Source of the DNA: Chelativorans sp. YIM 93263
Lineage (GTDB): Bacteria; Pseudomonadota; Alphaproteobacteria; Rhizobiales; Rhizobiaceae
Direction: 5' to 3'
NCBI RefSeq assembly: GCF_028767125.1
Contig: NZ_JAKCWP010000004.1
Location: forward strand, 83,998 to 147,997
Length of the DNA stretch: 64,000 bases
Shown: piece by piece, positions 17,862 to 26,199 of the stretch
How positions within the stretch are numbered: the stretch's first letter is position 1
How the letters are laid out: each line of letters begins with the position of its first letter
Notes under the pieces: model-generated
The model's database searches: none
The model's input: the letters and a program-made list of their open reading frames with translations, nothing else
Told to the model about the DNA's origin: nothing
Program-made: the position numbers and the translations under genes

Positions 17862-18890
17862 ATGAATGTCGTCAGGATCGCGATTGCCGGTTTCGGGGGC
17901 GTGGGCCGCGCCACGGCCAACCTTCTTTTGGCCCGGCGTGAGCGCTACCGGCAGGTCTATGGGGCCGACATTCGCCTCGTCGCGGTCTGCGGTTCGCGAT
18001 CCGGACTGGCCGACGCAAGCGGTCTCGAAGCGGAGCGCCTGGATGCGCTCGAGCCGGATCTGTCGGGCCCGGCATTCATCGAGGCGAGCGGCGCCGACAT
18101 TCTCATCGAGGCGGGGCCGAGCGACTTTCGCACCGGCGGCCCCGGCCTCGCCTATATCCGTTCCGCCCTCTCGGCGGGGCGCGACGCGATCGTGATATCC
18201 AAGGGTGCGCTGGTCCACAGCGGACCGGAGTTGCTGGCCCTGGCGCGATCCTCGGGCGCGATGCTGAAACTCAGCGGCGCCGCCGCCGCCGCGCTGCCGA
18301 CCATAGACCTTCTCGAGCACAGCCTGAAAGGCTGCGAAGTGCTCGAAATCGAGGGCATTCTGAACGCCACCACCAACTACCTGCTCGACGCGATGATGAA
18401 CCGGAACCTCGGCTTCGACGAGGCGCTGAGGCGCGCCCAGGCGGGCGGTTTCGCAGAAGCCGACCCGCGCAACGATACCGAGGGCTGGGACACCGCCAGC
18501 AAGCTCATCCTCATCGCCAATTTCGGCCTGGACGCGGACCTGACGATGGACGAGCTGGTCGTCGAGGGCATTCAGTCGGTTGTGGCGCACGATCTCGAGA
18601 CGTGGCGAAAGCAGCGTCTCGTTCCCAAGCTCGTCGGGAGCCTCATCCGGACGGATGCGGCGACGCGGGCGGCCGTCGGCGTCCGGACCTACCCGGCGAC
18701 CGATCCGCTTGCGCATGTCTCGGGAAAGAACAAGGCGATCCGCATCACCACGGACGCGATGGGCGAGACGATCGCGATCGGATCCGGAACCGAGCCTCTC
18801 GCCACCGCGGCCGCCGCGCTGAAGGATCTCGAACATATCCTGACGGCAAGAGCGGTGCGGTCCACTGGTGTTTCAGGAGGAAAGGAATGA
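17862..18890 (+). CDS. Homoserine dehydrogenase-like protein without ACT domain
   Basis: The 342-residue protein has an N-terminal NAD(P)-binding Rossmann domain (RIAIAGFGGVGRATANLLL) and a homoserine dehydrogenase catalytic domain. The latter shows GILNATTNYLLDAM and AEADPRNDTEGWDTASKL, the second holding the expected catalytic Lys. It lacks the regulatory ACT domain common in threonine-pathway enzymes and is not near thrB/thrC. The reaction would be aspartate semialdehyde to homoserine or a similar ketone reduction. It overlaps the following glutamine amidotransferase start by ATGA, so the two are coupled. Confidence 0.85.
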   Translation: MNVVRIAIAGFGGVGRATANLLLARRERYRQVYGADIRLVAVCGSRSGLADASGLEAERLDALEPDLSGPAFIEASGADILIEAGPSDFRTGGPGLAYIRSALSAGRDAIVISKGALVHSGPELLALARSSGAMLKLSGAAAAALPTIDLLEHSLKGCEVLEIEGILNATTNYLLDAMMNRNLGFDEALRRAQAGGFAEADPRNDTEGWDTASKLILIANFGLDADLTMDELVVEGIQSVVAHDLETWRKQRLVPKLVGSLIRTDAATRAAVGVRTYPATDPLAHVSGKNKAIRITTDAMGETIAIGSGTEPLATAAAALKDLEHILTARAVRSTGVSGGKE

Positions 18891-19591
18891 CACGGAAAAG
18901 CGTACAGGCCATTCGCCACATAGGCTTTGAGGACCTGGGAAGCTTTGCGGACCCTTTGAGGGAGGCCGGCTACGACATCGAATACATCGATGTGGCCGAG
19001 CGCGATCCGGCAGGGCTCGACCCTCTCGCCGCCGATCTCCTCGTGGTCCTGGGCGGTCCGATCGGCGTGTACGAGCACGACGCCTATCCGGTCGTCACCG
19101 ACGAGATAGACCTGCTGCGGGCGCGGCTCGCAGCCGACCGGCCGACACTTGGCATATGTCTCGGCGCGCAACTGATGGCGGCGGCCCTCGGCGCGCGTGT
19201 CTATCCGGGTCCGGCCAAGGAGATCGGCTGGTCGGCACTCGATCTGTCGGATACGGCCGCGCCCAATCCTCTCGCCGTGCTGCAGGATGTGCCCGTGCTC
19301 CACTGGCATGGCGACACGTTCGATCTGCCGGAAGGCGGCACTCTGCTCGCATCCACCGCGCTCTGCACAAACCAGGCCTTCTCGCGTGGACAGAATGTGC
19401 TCGGCCTCCAGTTCCACCCGGAGGTTCTTGGCGCGCGGTTCGAGCACTGGCTTCTGGGGCATGCAAATGAACTGGCCACGGCAGGCATCGACCCCGTCAC
19501 GCTACGCCGCGATGCCGGGCGGCATGCCAGCCGGCTTGAACTAGCCAGTGCCGCGCTCCTCACCGATTGGCTGGCGCGCCTGACGCGGTAG
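18887..19591 (+). CDS. GuaA-like class I glutamine amidotransferase
   Basis: The 234-residue protein has a complete class I GATase triad: Cys91 in LGICLGAQLMAAA, His177 and Glu179 in LQFHPEVLG. It has no synthetase domain, so it is a stand-alone glutamine hydrolase or a relative acting on gamma-glutamyl compounds. Its ATG overlaps the homoserine dehydrogenase-like stop (ATGA) after a GGAGGAAAGG site. The strict coupling suggests joint action on an amino-acid-derived substrate; the pathway is not recognised. Confidence 0.85.
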   Translation: MTRKSVQAIRHIGFEDLGSFADPLREAGYDIEYIDVAERDPAGLDPLAADLLVVLGGPIGVYEHDAYPVVTDEIDLLRARLAADRPTLGICLGAQLMAAALGARVYPGPAKEIGWSALDLSDTAAPNPLAVLQDVPVLHWHGDTFDLPEGGTLLASTALCTNQAFSRGQNVLGLQFHPEVLGARFEHWLLGHANELATAGIDPVTLRRDAGRHASRLELASAALLTDWLARLTR

Positions 19592-19634
19592 TTCCTTGGC
19601 AAGCCTTCGCCTGCAGGGCGCCGCCCGTGACCAA

Positions 19635-20546
19635 TCACTGCAACGCGATGACACGTAGCGGATCGCGCACTGCCCGGCGATAATCGGTCGGGCTCATGTG
19701 TTGGTGCTTGATGAAAACACGGGCCAGCACCTGGTTGGACGAATATCCCACCTCCTGGGCGATCTCGGTGACCGGAAGCTCCGTCGTCTCGAGGAGTTCG
19801 CAGGCTCTCTCCACTCTCAGTCGTGTCAGATAGACCCGGGGCGGCACGCCGAGGCTCTGCTTGAACATGCGTGCGAAATGGAATGGCGACAGCCGCGCCT
19901 CAGCTGCCAGTTCGTCGAGGCTTATGTCTTCTGAAAACCGCGCCCTCAGCAGTTCCACGCTGCGCCTCTCTGCCCAAGGGGCGAGGCCGCCCTTGACCTG
20001 CGCGAATGGCGCCCCGCCCAATCGGCAGAGCTCGGCCAGGATCTCGCAACCCGCAGCCTGCGCCAGCAGCCGCGACGGCGCGCCCTCCTCATCGCACAAG
20101 ACCCACAGGTTCCGGATTGCCGATCGGATAGAGGGCGAGGCGAAGGTCCCCATACATAGTTTCTGGTAGTCGACAGGGAACCGCCCCTCGGCGGCTTCAT
20201 CCAGAATGGACTGCCACTGCGCCAACGGAAACGATAAGCTGCGAAGCTCATGAGCGGCGTCAACAATGACCGTATTTGCGAACCTCGGAGCGGAGAGAAA
20301 AAAGCCGCCCTTTTCGCTCCTCGCATCGAAACGCCCCCCTCCCATATCGCCGCTGACGCGGCTGCCACCATGCAAATCTTGATAGAGGACGATATCCGGG
20401 ACGGCGGGGTCGGACATGTCCCCGGCCGGCTGCGCAGCTTCAAGCAGATGAATGATACCACCTGCCGACTTCTTCGTGCGCACATAGCTCGCCAGGTGAC
20501 CGTCGCTGTACCATTGGGCAAAAGAGCTATAGGCAGGCACGCTCAT
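19635..20546 (-). CDS. AraC family transcriptional regulator
   Basis: The 303-residue regulator has an N-terminal sensing region and two C-terminal helix-turn-helix motifs (SLDELAAEARLSPFHFARMF and TEIAQEVGYSSNQVLARVF), ending SPTDYRRAVRDPLRVIALQ. It is convergent with the glutamine amidotransferase gene and faces the TetR gene across about 225 bases. A decayed copy of the same C-terminus lies at 27905-28062. Targets are unknown; neighbours are the likely ones. Confidence 0.88.
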   Translation of the reverse strand: MSVPAYSSFAQWYSDGHLASYVRTKKSAGGIIHLLEAAQPAGDMSDPAVPDIVLYQDLHGGSRVSGDMGGGRFDARSEKGGFFLSAPRFANTVIVDAAHELRSLSFPLAQWQSILDEAAEGRFPVDYQKLCMGTFASPSIRSAIRNLWVLCDEEGAPSRLLAQAAGCEILAELCRLGGAPFAQVKGGLAPWAERRSVELLRARFSEDISLDELAAEARLSPFHFARMFKQSLGVPPRVYLTRLRVERACELLETTELPVTEIAQEVGYSSNQVLARVFIKHQHMSPTDYRRAVRDPLRVIALQ

Positions 20547-20697
20547 GCTGTGTCTCCAATGCTATCGCTGATCGGGCTGAGCCGGCGGCCCCTTCGCGCT
20601 TCGCAGATCGATCGGGCGCGAGTGTCAAACCGGTGGCGTGCGAAAGGCACCGCCGCGATCCTCGTCTCAAGCCACCCGCAGCCAATCACAAATACCC

Positions 20698-20739
20698 GTT
20701 GAAGCCCGTTTCAACCTCTTCTCACTCACTGGTTGAAAC
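20698..20739 (+). promoter_or_regulatory. Overlapping inverted repeats, likely TetR operator
   Basis: GTTTCAACC (20708-20716) and its exact complement GGTTGAAAC (20731-20739) are 14 bases apart. GTTGAA (20698-20703) also pairs with TTCAAC at 20710-20715. The site lies 34 bases before the TetR ATG, as expected for autoregulation. It may also control the AraC gene in the other direction. Confidence 0.6.
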
Positions 20740-20772
20740 GCTACCGTTCCATCCACAGTGGAGGATTTTTGG

Positions 20773-21384
20773 ATGGAACGCAAGAGTATCGACCGCAAAA
20801 AAGGACGGAAACCGAGCGGGGCGGCTGTCATGCGACCTGAACTGACGACAGCCCTGTACAGGGCGCTTTTCGAGGAGTGGGCGCAGACCGGCTACACGGG
20901 AATGAGCCTGGAGCGGGTGGCGGATCGGGCAGGCGCGGGCAAGGCCGCCATCTATCGGCGATGGCCGTCGAAACTTGAGTTCGCGTGCGACGCGATACAG
21001 AGCGTCGCGTTCATGCGGTTGGGTTTCGCCGACCAGGGGTCTCTACAGGCAGATATCCTTGCATACCTTAGAGCCACGCGCACGGTTCTGCGACATCCTC
21101 TTGTGCGCCGGATAATCCCTGATCTGATTGCACAACGTTCACGTTCGAATGAACTGTCGGCGATTCTGCATGACATAGCAGTGGCACGGAGACAGTTCGG
21201 AAATCAACTGCTGGACCGCGCAATCGCCCGGAATGAACTCCACGAGCACCTCGACAGGGAACTCGCGATGGATCTGCTCTTTTCCGCGCTCTATGGGCGC
21301 ATGATCATCCGGAGGAAAACCTTCACGAATTCTGACCTCGACAGGCTGGCCATTGCTATGGATGCAGCAATCAAGGCCTGCTGA
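20773..21384 (+). CDS. TetR family transcriptional regulator
   Basis: The 203-residue protein has a basic N-terminus (ERKSIDRKKGRKPSG). A TetR helix-turn-helix at about 25-70 follows (GYTGMSLERVADRAGAGKAA, then IYRRWPSKLEFACDAI), with a TetR_C ligand-binding domain (PLVRRIIPDLIAQRSRSNEL). The ATG at 20773 is chosen because GGAGG lies 8 bases upstream; a GTG 15 bases earlier would bury that site. The inverted repeats at 20698-20739 are the probable operator. The downstream catalase and VOC-hydrolase genes on the same strand are candidate targets. Confidence 0.87.
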   Translation: MERKSIDRKKGRKPSGAAVMRPELTTALYRALFEEWAQTGYTGMSLERVADRAGAGKAAIYRRWPSKLEFACDAIQSVAFMRLGFADQGSLQADILAYLRATRTVLRHPLVRRIIPDLIAQRSRSNELSAILHDIAVARRQFGNQLLDRAIARNELHEHLDRELAMDLLFSALYGRMIIRRKTFTNSDLDRLAIAMDAAIKAC

Positions 21385-21424
21385 CCAGCCCGCTGGCTGC
21401 TGCGTTAGGCCTCCACAAATCAAA

Positions 21425-21450
21425 GCGCAAGATCGGCATCTTCACAGCAT
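21425..21450 (+). repeat. Possible diverged third copy of the dispersed repeat
   Basis: GCGCAAGATCGGCATCTTCA followed by CAGCA resembles the first half of the 11655 and 16631 repeats; the second half has diverged. It lies about 170 bases before the catalase start. Confidence 0.3.
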
Positions 21451-21591
21451 GGATCGCGACGCGGCTGCTGCAGCTTCTCTCTAGGGTTCTTTCCTGTACA
21501 CCGTTCGGCGCCTCGCTGCCGAGCGACGGGGTCACGGACCAGCCCCTGATCGTCCGGAAAAGACTGAACCATGAGGAAGAGACCGACGACC

Positions 21592-23055
21592 ATGCCCCCG
21601 CACGACGATCAGAACCTGCGCCTGACAACGACCGCCGGCACCCCCGTTTCCGACAACCAGAACAGCCTCACCGCGGGCGATCGCGGACCGGTTCTCATGC
21701 AGGACTGGCAGCTGATCGAGAAGCTGGCTCATCAGAATCGCGAGAGGATTCCCGAGCGCGTCGTCCACGCCAAGGGTTGGGGCGCACACGGGCTGTTCAG
21801 GATAACGGGCGACATATCGCATCTGACCTGCGCCAAGGTGCTGCAGCCCGGCGCCGAGACTCCCATGATTGCGCGTTTCTCGACGGTTGCGGGAGAAATG
21901 GGGGCGGCCGATCATGAGCGGGACGTTCGTGGCTTCGCGCTTAAATTCTATACGGAAGAAGGCAATTGGGATCTGGTGGGCAACAACACGCCGGTCTTCT
22001 TCGTGCGTGATCCGCTCAAGTTCCCCGATTTCATCCACACGCAGAAGCGCCACCCGCGCACCAATCTGCGATCGGCGACCGCGATGTGGGACTTCTGGTC
22101 CCTGTCGCCGGAGAGCCTGCATCAAATGACGATCCTCTTCTCCGACCGCGGCCTCCCTGCCAGCCCGATGCATATGAACGGATACGGCAGCCACACCTAC
22201 AGCCTGTGGAACGACAGGGGCGAGCGGGTCTGGGTCAAGTTCCACTTCAAGACGTGTCAGGGGCATAGCCACTACACGAACGCCGAGGCGGAAGAGGTCG
22301 TGGGACGAACCCGCGAAGGCTATCAGGAGGCACTGTTCGGCGCGATCGAGGAAGGAAGCTACCCTCGATGGATCGTGCAAGTTCAGGTCATGACGGAAGC
22401 GCAGGCGGGCGAATTGCCCTTCGACCCGTTCGACGTCACGAAGGTCTGGCCCCATGCCGATTTTCCACCGATCGAGATCGGCGTGCTTGAACTCAACCGC
22501 AATCCGGACAATTACTTTGCCGAGATCGAGCAGTTGGCCTTCAGCCCGTCGAACGTCGTGCGCGGCATCGGCCATTCACCGGACAGGATGCTGCAGGGGA
22601 GGATCTTCGCCTATGCGGATGCCCACCGCTACAGGCTGGGCACGCACTACGAGGCGCTGCCGGTCAACCGGCCTCGGTGCCCAGTGCATCATTATCACAA
22701 GGACGGGGCGATGCGCTTCTTCGGCCACATGCCCAATGCCGATGCCTATTACGAGCCGAACAGCTTCGGCGGCCCGGTGGAGGACCGATCGTTCATCGAA
22801 CCACCGCTCCAGATAGACGGTCCGGCTGCCCGGTTCGATCACCGGGACGGAAACGATGACTACAGCCAGCCTCGCGCGTTGTTCCTGCTGTTCGACGACG
22901 CTCAGAAGGCCAGGCTGTTCGCCAACATCGCCGCCGCGATGCGCGGCGTTCCCGAATTCATCATCGAACGCCAGATCGAACTTTTCCGCCAGGTCCATCC
23001 GGATTTCGGCGCCGGCGTCTGCGCGGCGCTTGACGCGGTGGACCCGCAATTTTGA
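21592..23055 (+). CDS. Monofunctional heme catalase
   Basis: The 487-residue small-subunit catalase keeps all key residues. The distal His59 is in [13 protein letters not shown], Asn132 in [11 protein letters not shown], and the proximal Arg337 and Tyr341 in [15 protein letters not shown]. It dismutates hydrogen peroxide in the cytoplasm. The chosen ATG at 21592 follows GAGGAAGAG and matches the family N-terminus ([17 protein letters not shown] nearby). An in-frame ATG at 21571 would add seven residues. It is followed after 78 bases by the VOC-hydrolase fusion, giving an oxidative/electrophile defence pair. Confidence 0.93.
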   Translation: MPPHDDQNLRLTTTAGTPVSDNQNSLTAGDRGPVLMQDWQLIEKLAHQNRERIPERVVHAKGWGAHGLFRITGDISHLTCAKVLQPGAETPMIARFSTVAGEMGAADHERDVRGFALKFYTEEGNWDLVGNNTPVFFVRDPLKFPDFIHTQKRHPRTNLRSATAMWDFWSLSPESLHQMTILFSDRGLPASPMHMNGYGSHTYSLWNDRGERVWVKFHFKTCQGHSHYTNAEAEEVVGRTREGYQEALFGAIEEGSYPRWIVQVQVMTEAQAGELPFDPFDVTKVWPHADFPPIEIGVLELNRNPDNYFAEIEQLAFSPSNVVRGIGHSPDRMLQGRIFAYADAHRYRLGTHYEALPVNRPRCPVHHYHKDGAMRFFGHMPNADAYYEPNSFGGPVEDRSFIEPPLQIDGPAARFDHRDGNDDYSQPRALFLLFDDAQKARLFANIAAAMRGVPEFIIERQIELFRQVHPDFGAGVCAALDAVDPQF

Positions 23056-23133
23056 TCTCGCCGGGCCGATGCGAAAACCCGTCTGAAGGTTCATAAGCAT
23101 AAGGGGAAACCAGGCGCGGAAGGCATCACGGGA

Positions 23134-24663
23134 ATGACCAGCGGCATACACCACGTCACCGGCATCACCTCCAATGTGCAGGCCAACGTCGACTTCTACG
23201 TCGGCTTTCTCGGGCTAAGGCTTGTGAAGCGCACCGGAGGCTACGCGGACGCCGAGCAGTTGCATCTTGTCTATGGAGACGGCCTCGGCAGTCCCGGTTC
23301 GTTGCTGACGTTCCTTGTCTGGGAGGCGGCGGGCCGCGGCCGTACGGGCATCGGCCAGGTATCGGAAGTGGCGTTGGCGGTGCCACCAGCTTCGCTCGGT
23401 GATTGGATTACCAAGGCGCTCGCCGCCAACATTCCGCTCGAGGGTCCATCTCGCGAGTTCGGGGAGCCGGTCCTCCGGCTGAAGGATCCGGACGGGCTGA
23501 TCGTGAAGCTGGTCGGAGTGGAGATGGCAACGCCGGCCCCACTTCCGAACGCGCCCACCAGGCTGCGGGGCGTCACGCTCCTGACAGACAAGGCGGTAGA
23601 GACCGCAAGCTTTCTGGTACGTTTCGGGTACACGGAATACCGGCGGTCAGGCGTGACACAGCGCATGGGTTCCGAAACCGACATCGTCGATGTCAGGGAG
23701 GTGTCTGGTTTCGTGCCTTCCGTGTCCGGCGGCGGGGTGCCCGACCATGTCGCTTTTCGGGCGCGCGACATCGATGAGCTCCGCTCCATGCGGCTTTCGC
23801 TGAAGGGCCACGGGTCAACCGAGGTTCATGATCGAAAGTACTTCGTGTCGCTCTACGTTCGCGATCCCGCCGGCATACTGATGGAATACGCGACCGATGG
23901 GCCGGGCATGACCATTGACGAAGCGCCTGCCGAGCTTGGCCAGACACTGTTTCTGCCGCCGCATGATGCCGATCGCGCAGAGGATCTGAGGGCAATACTT
24001 CCGCAATTCGCCCTTCCCGGCGAAGAGAGATTTCCGGCCCGCGACCTCCCTTTCATTCATCGTTTCAACCGGCCGCAGAATCCGGACGGCACGACCTTGG
24101 TGCTGCTGCATGGCACCGGCGGCAACGAAGCCGATCTGATGCCGATCGCACGACGCATAGCCCCGCATTCGATGCTGCTCGGCGTGCGTGGCCGAGCGAC
24201 CGAGGAAGGAGCCAATCGCTGGTTCCGCCGCGTCGATGCAACGACGTTCGATCAGCAGGATATCCGTGGCGAAGCCGAAGCCTTCGCGGCGTTTGCCGAA
24301 GGCGCCGTAACCGGCTATGGCCTCGACCCCGACAAACTTGTCTTCCTCGGCTATTCCAACGGCGCCAACATGCTGGCGGCGGTCATCCAACTTCATTCTG
24401 GCGTCGTGCGCCGCGCGATTCTGCTGCGCGGCATCCAGACCCTGGAGAAACCACCGGTCGTGGATCTCTCGGACACGAGCGTACTGGCGCTAACCGGACG
24501 TGATGATGCCTTTGCTCGCAATGCGCCGGCGCTGGCGTACGCGCTTATGGTTCAAGGAGCGCGCGTCGACAGTCTGGAGCTCTCAGCCGATCATGAACTG
24601 GTTGCTGCAGACGTCACTGAATCAGCTGAATGGATTCAGCGAAGACTCTCTATGAATAGGTAG
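23134..24663 (+). CDS. Fusion of ring-cleaving VOC dioxygenase (MhqO-like) and esterase (MhqD-like)
   Basis: The 509-residue two-part protein starts with residues 1 to about 280, a pair of VOC units of the MhqO/LinE-type dioxygenase. Metal ligands are likely His6 or His7 (GIHHVTG), His205 (PDHVAFR) and Glu251 (LMEYATDG). Residues ~305-509 form an MhqD-like carboxylesterase/phospholipase fold with LVLLHGTGGNEADLMPIARR, Ser408 in GYSNGAN, an Asp near 457 (LTGRDD) and His487 (ADHEL). In Bacillus these enzymes are separate, quinone-responsive MhqO and MhqD. Here they form one chain, presumably for hydroquinone ring cleavage and hydrolysis. It follows catalase on the same strand. Confidence 0.88.
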   Translation: MTSGIHHVTGITSNVQANVDFYVGFLGLRLVKRTGGYADAEQLHLVYGDGLGSPGSLLTFLVWEAAGRGRTGIGQVSEVALAVPPASLGDWITKALAANIPLEGPSREFGEPVLRLKDPDGLIVKLVGVEMATPAPLPNAPTRLRGVTLLTDKAVETASFLVRFGYTEYRRSGVTQRMGSETDIVDVREVSGFVPSVSGGGVPDHVAFRARDIDELRSMRLSLKGHGSTEVHDRKYFVSLYVRDPAGILMEYATDGPGMTIDEAPAELGQTLFLPPHDADRAEDLRAILPQFALPGEERFPARDLPFIHRFNRPQNPDGTTLVLLHGTGGNEADLMPIARRIAPHSMLLGVRGRATEEGANRWFRRVDATTFDQQDIRGEAEAFAAFAEGAVTGYGLDPDKLVFLGYSNGANMLAAVIQLHSGVVRRAILLRGIQTLEKPPVVDLSDTSVLALTGRDDAFARNAPALAYALMVQGARVDSLELSADHELVAADVTESAEWIQRRLSMNR

Positions 24664-24773
24664 TCCCTTTGCACGAGCAGTCCTGTTGGGGCCGAATTGG
24701 ACTAACCTGCTTCCAAGGGTTTCCGCGACCGCGGGCAGGCTTGGCGATCGCCTCGACCGACGGCCGCTGACGA

Positions 24774-26156
24774 TCAGCTCCTGCGCATCAGGATCATCTT
24801 CTCCTGCGTCATGTCGCGCATCGTGTAGGGGATGCCGCCGGTGCCGTAGCCGGATTCCCTGCGGCCGGCGAAGGGCATCCAGTCGGTTCGGAAGGCGGTG
24901 GGATCGTTGATCATCACGGCCGAGGCATCGAGGCGTTCGGCAGCGCATAGCGCGACGTCTATGTCCTGTGCGAAGATGCTCGCCTGGAAGGCCGTCGGCA
25001 GCGCGTTGGCCTGGGCGATCGTCCCGTCCAGATCGCGGTAGCGGTAGACCGCGACCACGGGGCCGAACACCTCCAGCGTCGATAGTTTCGCATCGGCAGC
25101 GGGGTCGAGCAGAACCGCCGGCTCAAGGGTCGTCTCGGAGAGGCGCTTGCCGCCGGTGGCCAGCGTGGCCCCGCCCTCGACCGCATCCGCAATCCACTGT
25201 CCAACCCGGTCGGCCTCGCGCGGCAGGATCAGCGGTCCGACTTCGGTGTCCTTCAGAGTGGGATCGGCGGTGCGCAGTCTTTCCACGCGGGCGACGAGCC
25301 TCTGCGTGAAATCCTCGGCGATGTCGGCATGGACGAAGATGCGCTGCGTCGACACGCAGACCTGCCCGGCATGGTAGTAGCCGCCCTTGACGATGGGCTC
25401 GATGACCTTGCCCAGATCGGCGCTGCGGTCGACGATGGCCGGTGCGGCCCCGCCATGTTCCAGTGCCGAACGCGTGCCGGGGGCGAGCTTGGCGTGCAGC
25501 GACCAGCCGACCTTGGCCGACCCGATGAAGCTGAGGAAGGCGACGCGGCCGTCGGTCGCCAGCTTTTCGGCCAGAGCGTTGTCGTCCGTGACGAAGGTCT
25601 GGCACCACGGCTCGAGCAGACCCGCCTCGCGGACCAGCGCCACGAATTCAAGACATGACAGCGGTGTCGTGGCTGCCGGCTTGATGATGACCGGGCAGCC
25701 CACCGCGATGGCCGGCGCGATCTGATGGACGATCAGGTTCAAAGGATGGTTGAAGGCGGAGATCGCCGCGATGACGCCGATGGGTTCCTTCGTGGTGAAC
25801 GCCCAGCGGTTCTCGGCTGCGGTCGACAGTCCCATCGGGATCTCGCGGCCGGCGAAATTGCGCAGTTCGTCGGCAGCGTTGTGGACCCCATCGATGGCGC
25901 GATTGGTCTCGACGATGGCATCGGGCAGCGGCTTGCCGCCCTCGCGCGCGATCTGCATGGCGAGATGATCGCGCCTGCCTTCCATCAGCGTGGCCAGCCT
26001 GCGCAGGATGGCGATGCGCCGGTGAGGCTTCAGCCAGCCGTCGCGATCCCTGAAGACCTGCTCGGCCGCCTGCAGCTTGCGCTCCAGCGCCGCGGCGTCG
26101 TCGGTCTCGATCTCTGCGATAGCCACGCGATCGAAGGCTTGCACGACCTTTAGCAT
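24774..26156 (-). CDS. NAD(P)+-dependent aldehyde dehydrogenase
   Basis: The 460-residue ALDH superfamily member keeps the general base Glu in SALEHGGAAPAIV, the nucleophile Cys in YHAGQVCVSTQRIFVH, and the cofactor-binding tract PVIIKPAATTPLSCLEF. The C-terminal region shows SGYGTGGIPYTM. The substrate is unknown; it is of the succinate-semialdehyde/phosphonoacetaldehyde dehydrogenase-like type. The ATG at 26156 follows AAGGAG. It lies 43 bases downstream of the acetolactate-synthase-like gene, so the two are likely cotranscribed. Confidence 0.9.
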   Translation of the reverse strand: MLKVVQAFDRVAIAEIETDDAAALERKLQAAEQVFRDRDGWLKPHRRIAILRRLATLMEGRRDHLAMQIAREGGKPLPDAIVETNRAIDGVHNAADELRNFAGREIPMGLSTAAENRWAFTTKEPIGVIAAISAFNHPLNLIVHQIAPAIAVGCPVIIKPAATTPLSCLEFVALVREAGLLEPWCQTFVTDDNALAEKLATDGRVAFLSFIGSAKVGWSLHAKLAPGTRSALEHGGAAPAIVDRSADLGKVIEPIVKGGYYHAGQVCVSTQRIFVHADIAEDFTQRLVARVERLRTADPTLKDTEVGPLILPREADRVGQWIADAVEGGATLATGGKRLSETTLEPAVLLDPAADAKLSTLEVFGPVVAVYRYRDLDGTIAQANALPTAFQASIFAQDIDVALCAAERLDASAVMINDPTAFRTDWMPFAGRRESGYGTGGIPYTMRDMTQEKMILMRRS

Positions 26157-26199
26157 TGTCGGTCTCCTTGCGTTTTCGGGCGCTTGCCGCGACAGGTGC

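Noticed and set aside
16854..18836. A 660-codon minus-strand frame
   Set aside because: It spans two well-supported plus-strand genes (haloperoxidase-type and homoserine dehydrogenase-like) in shadow frame; no start site or motif.
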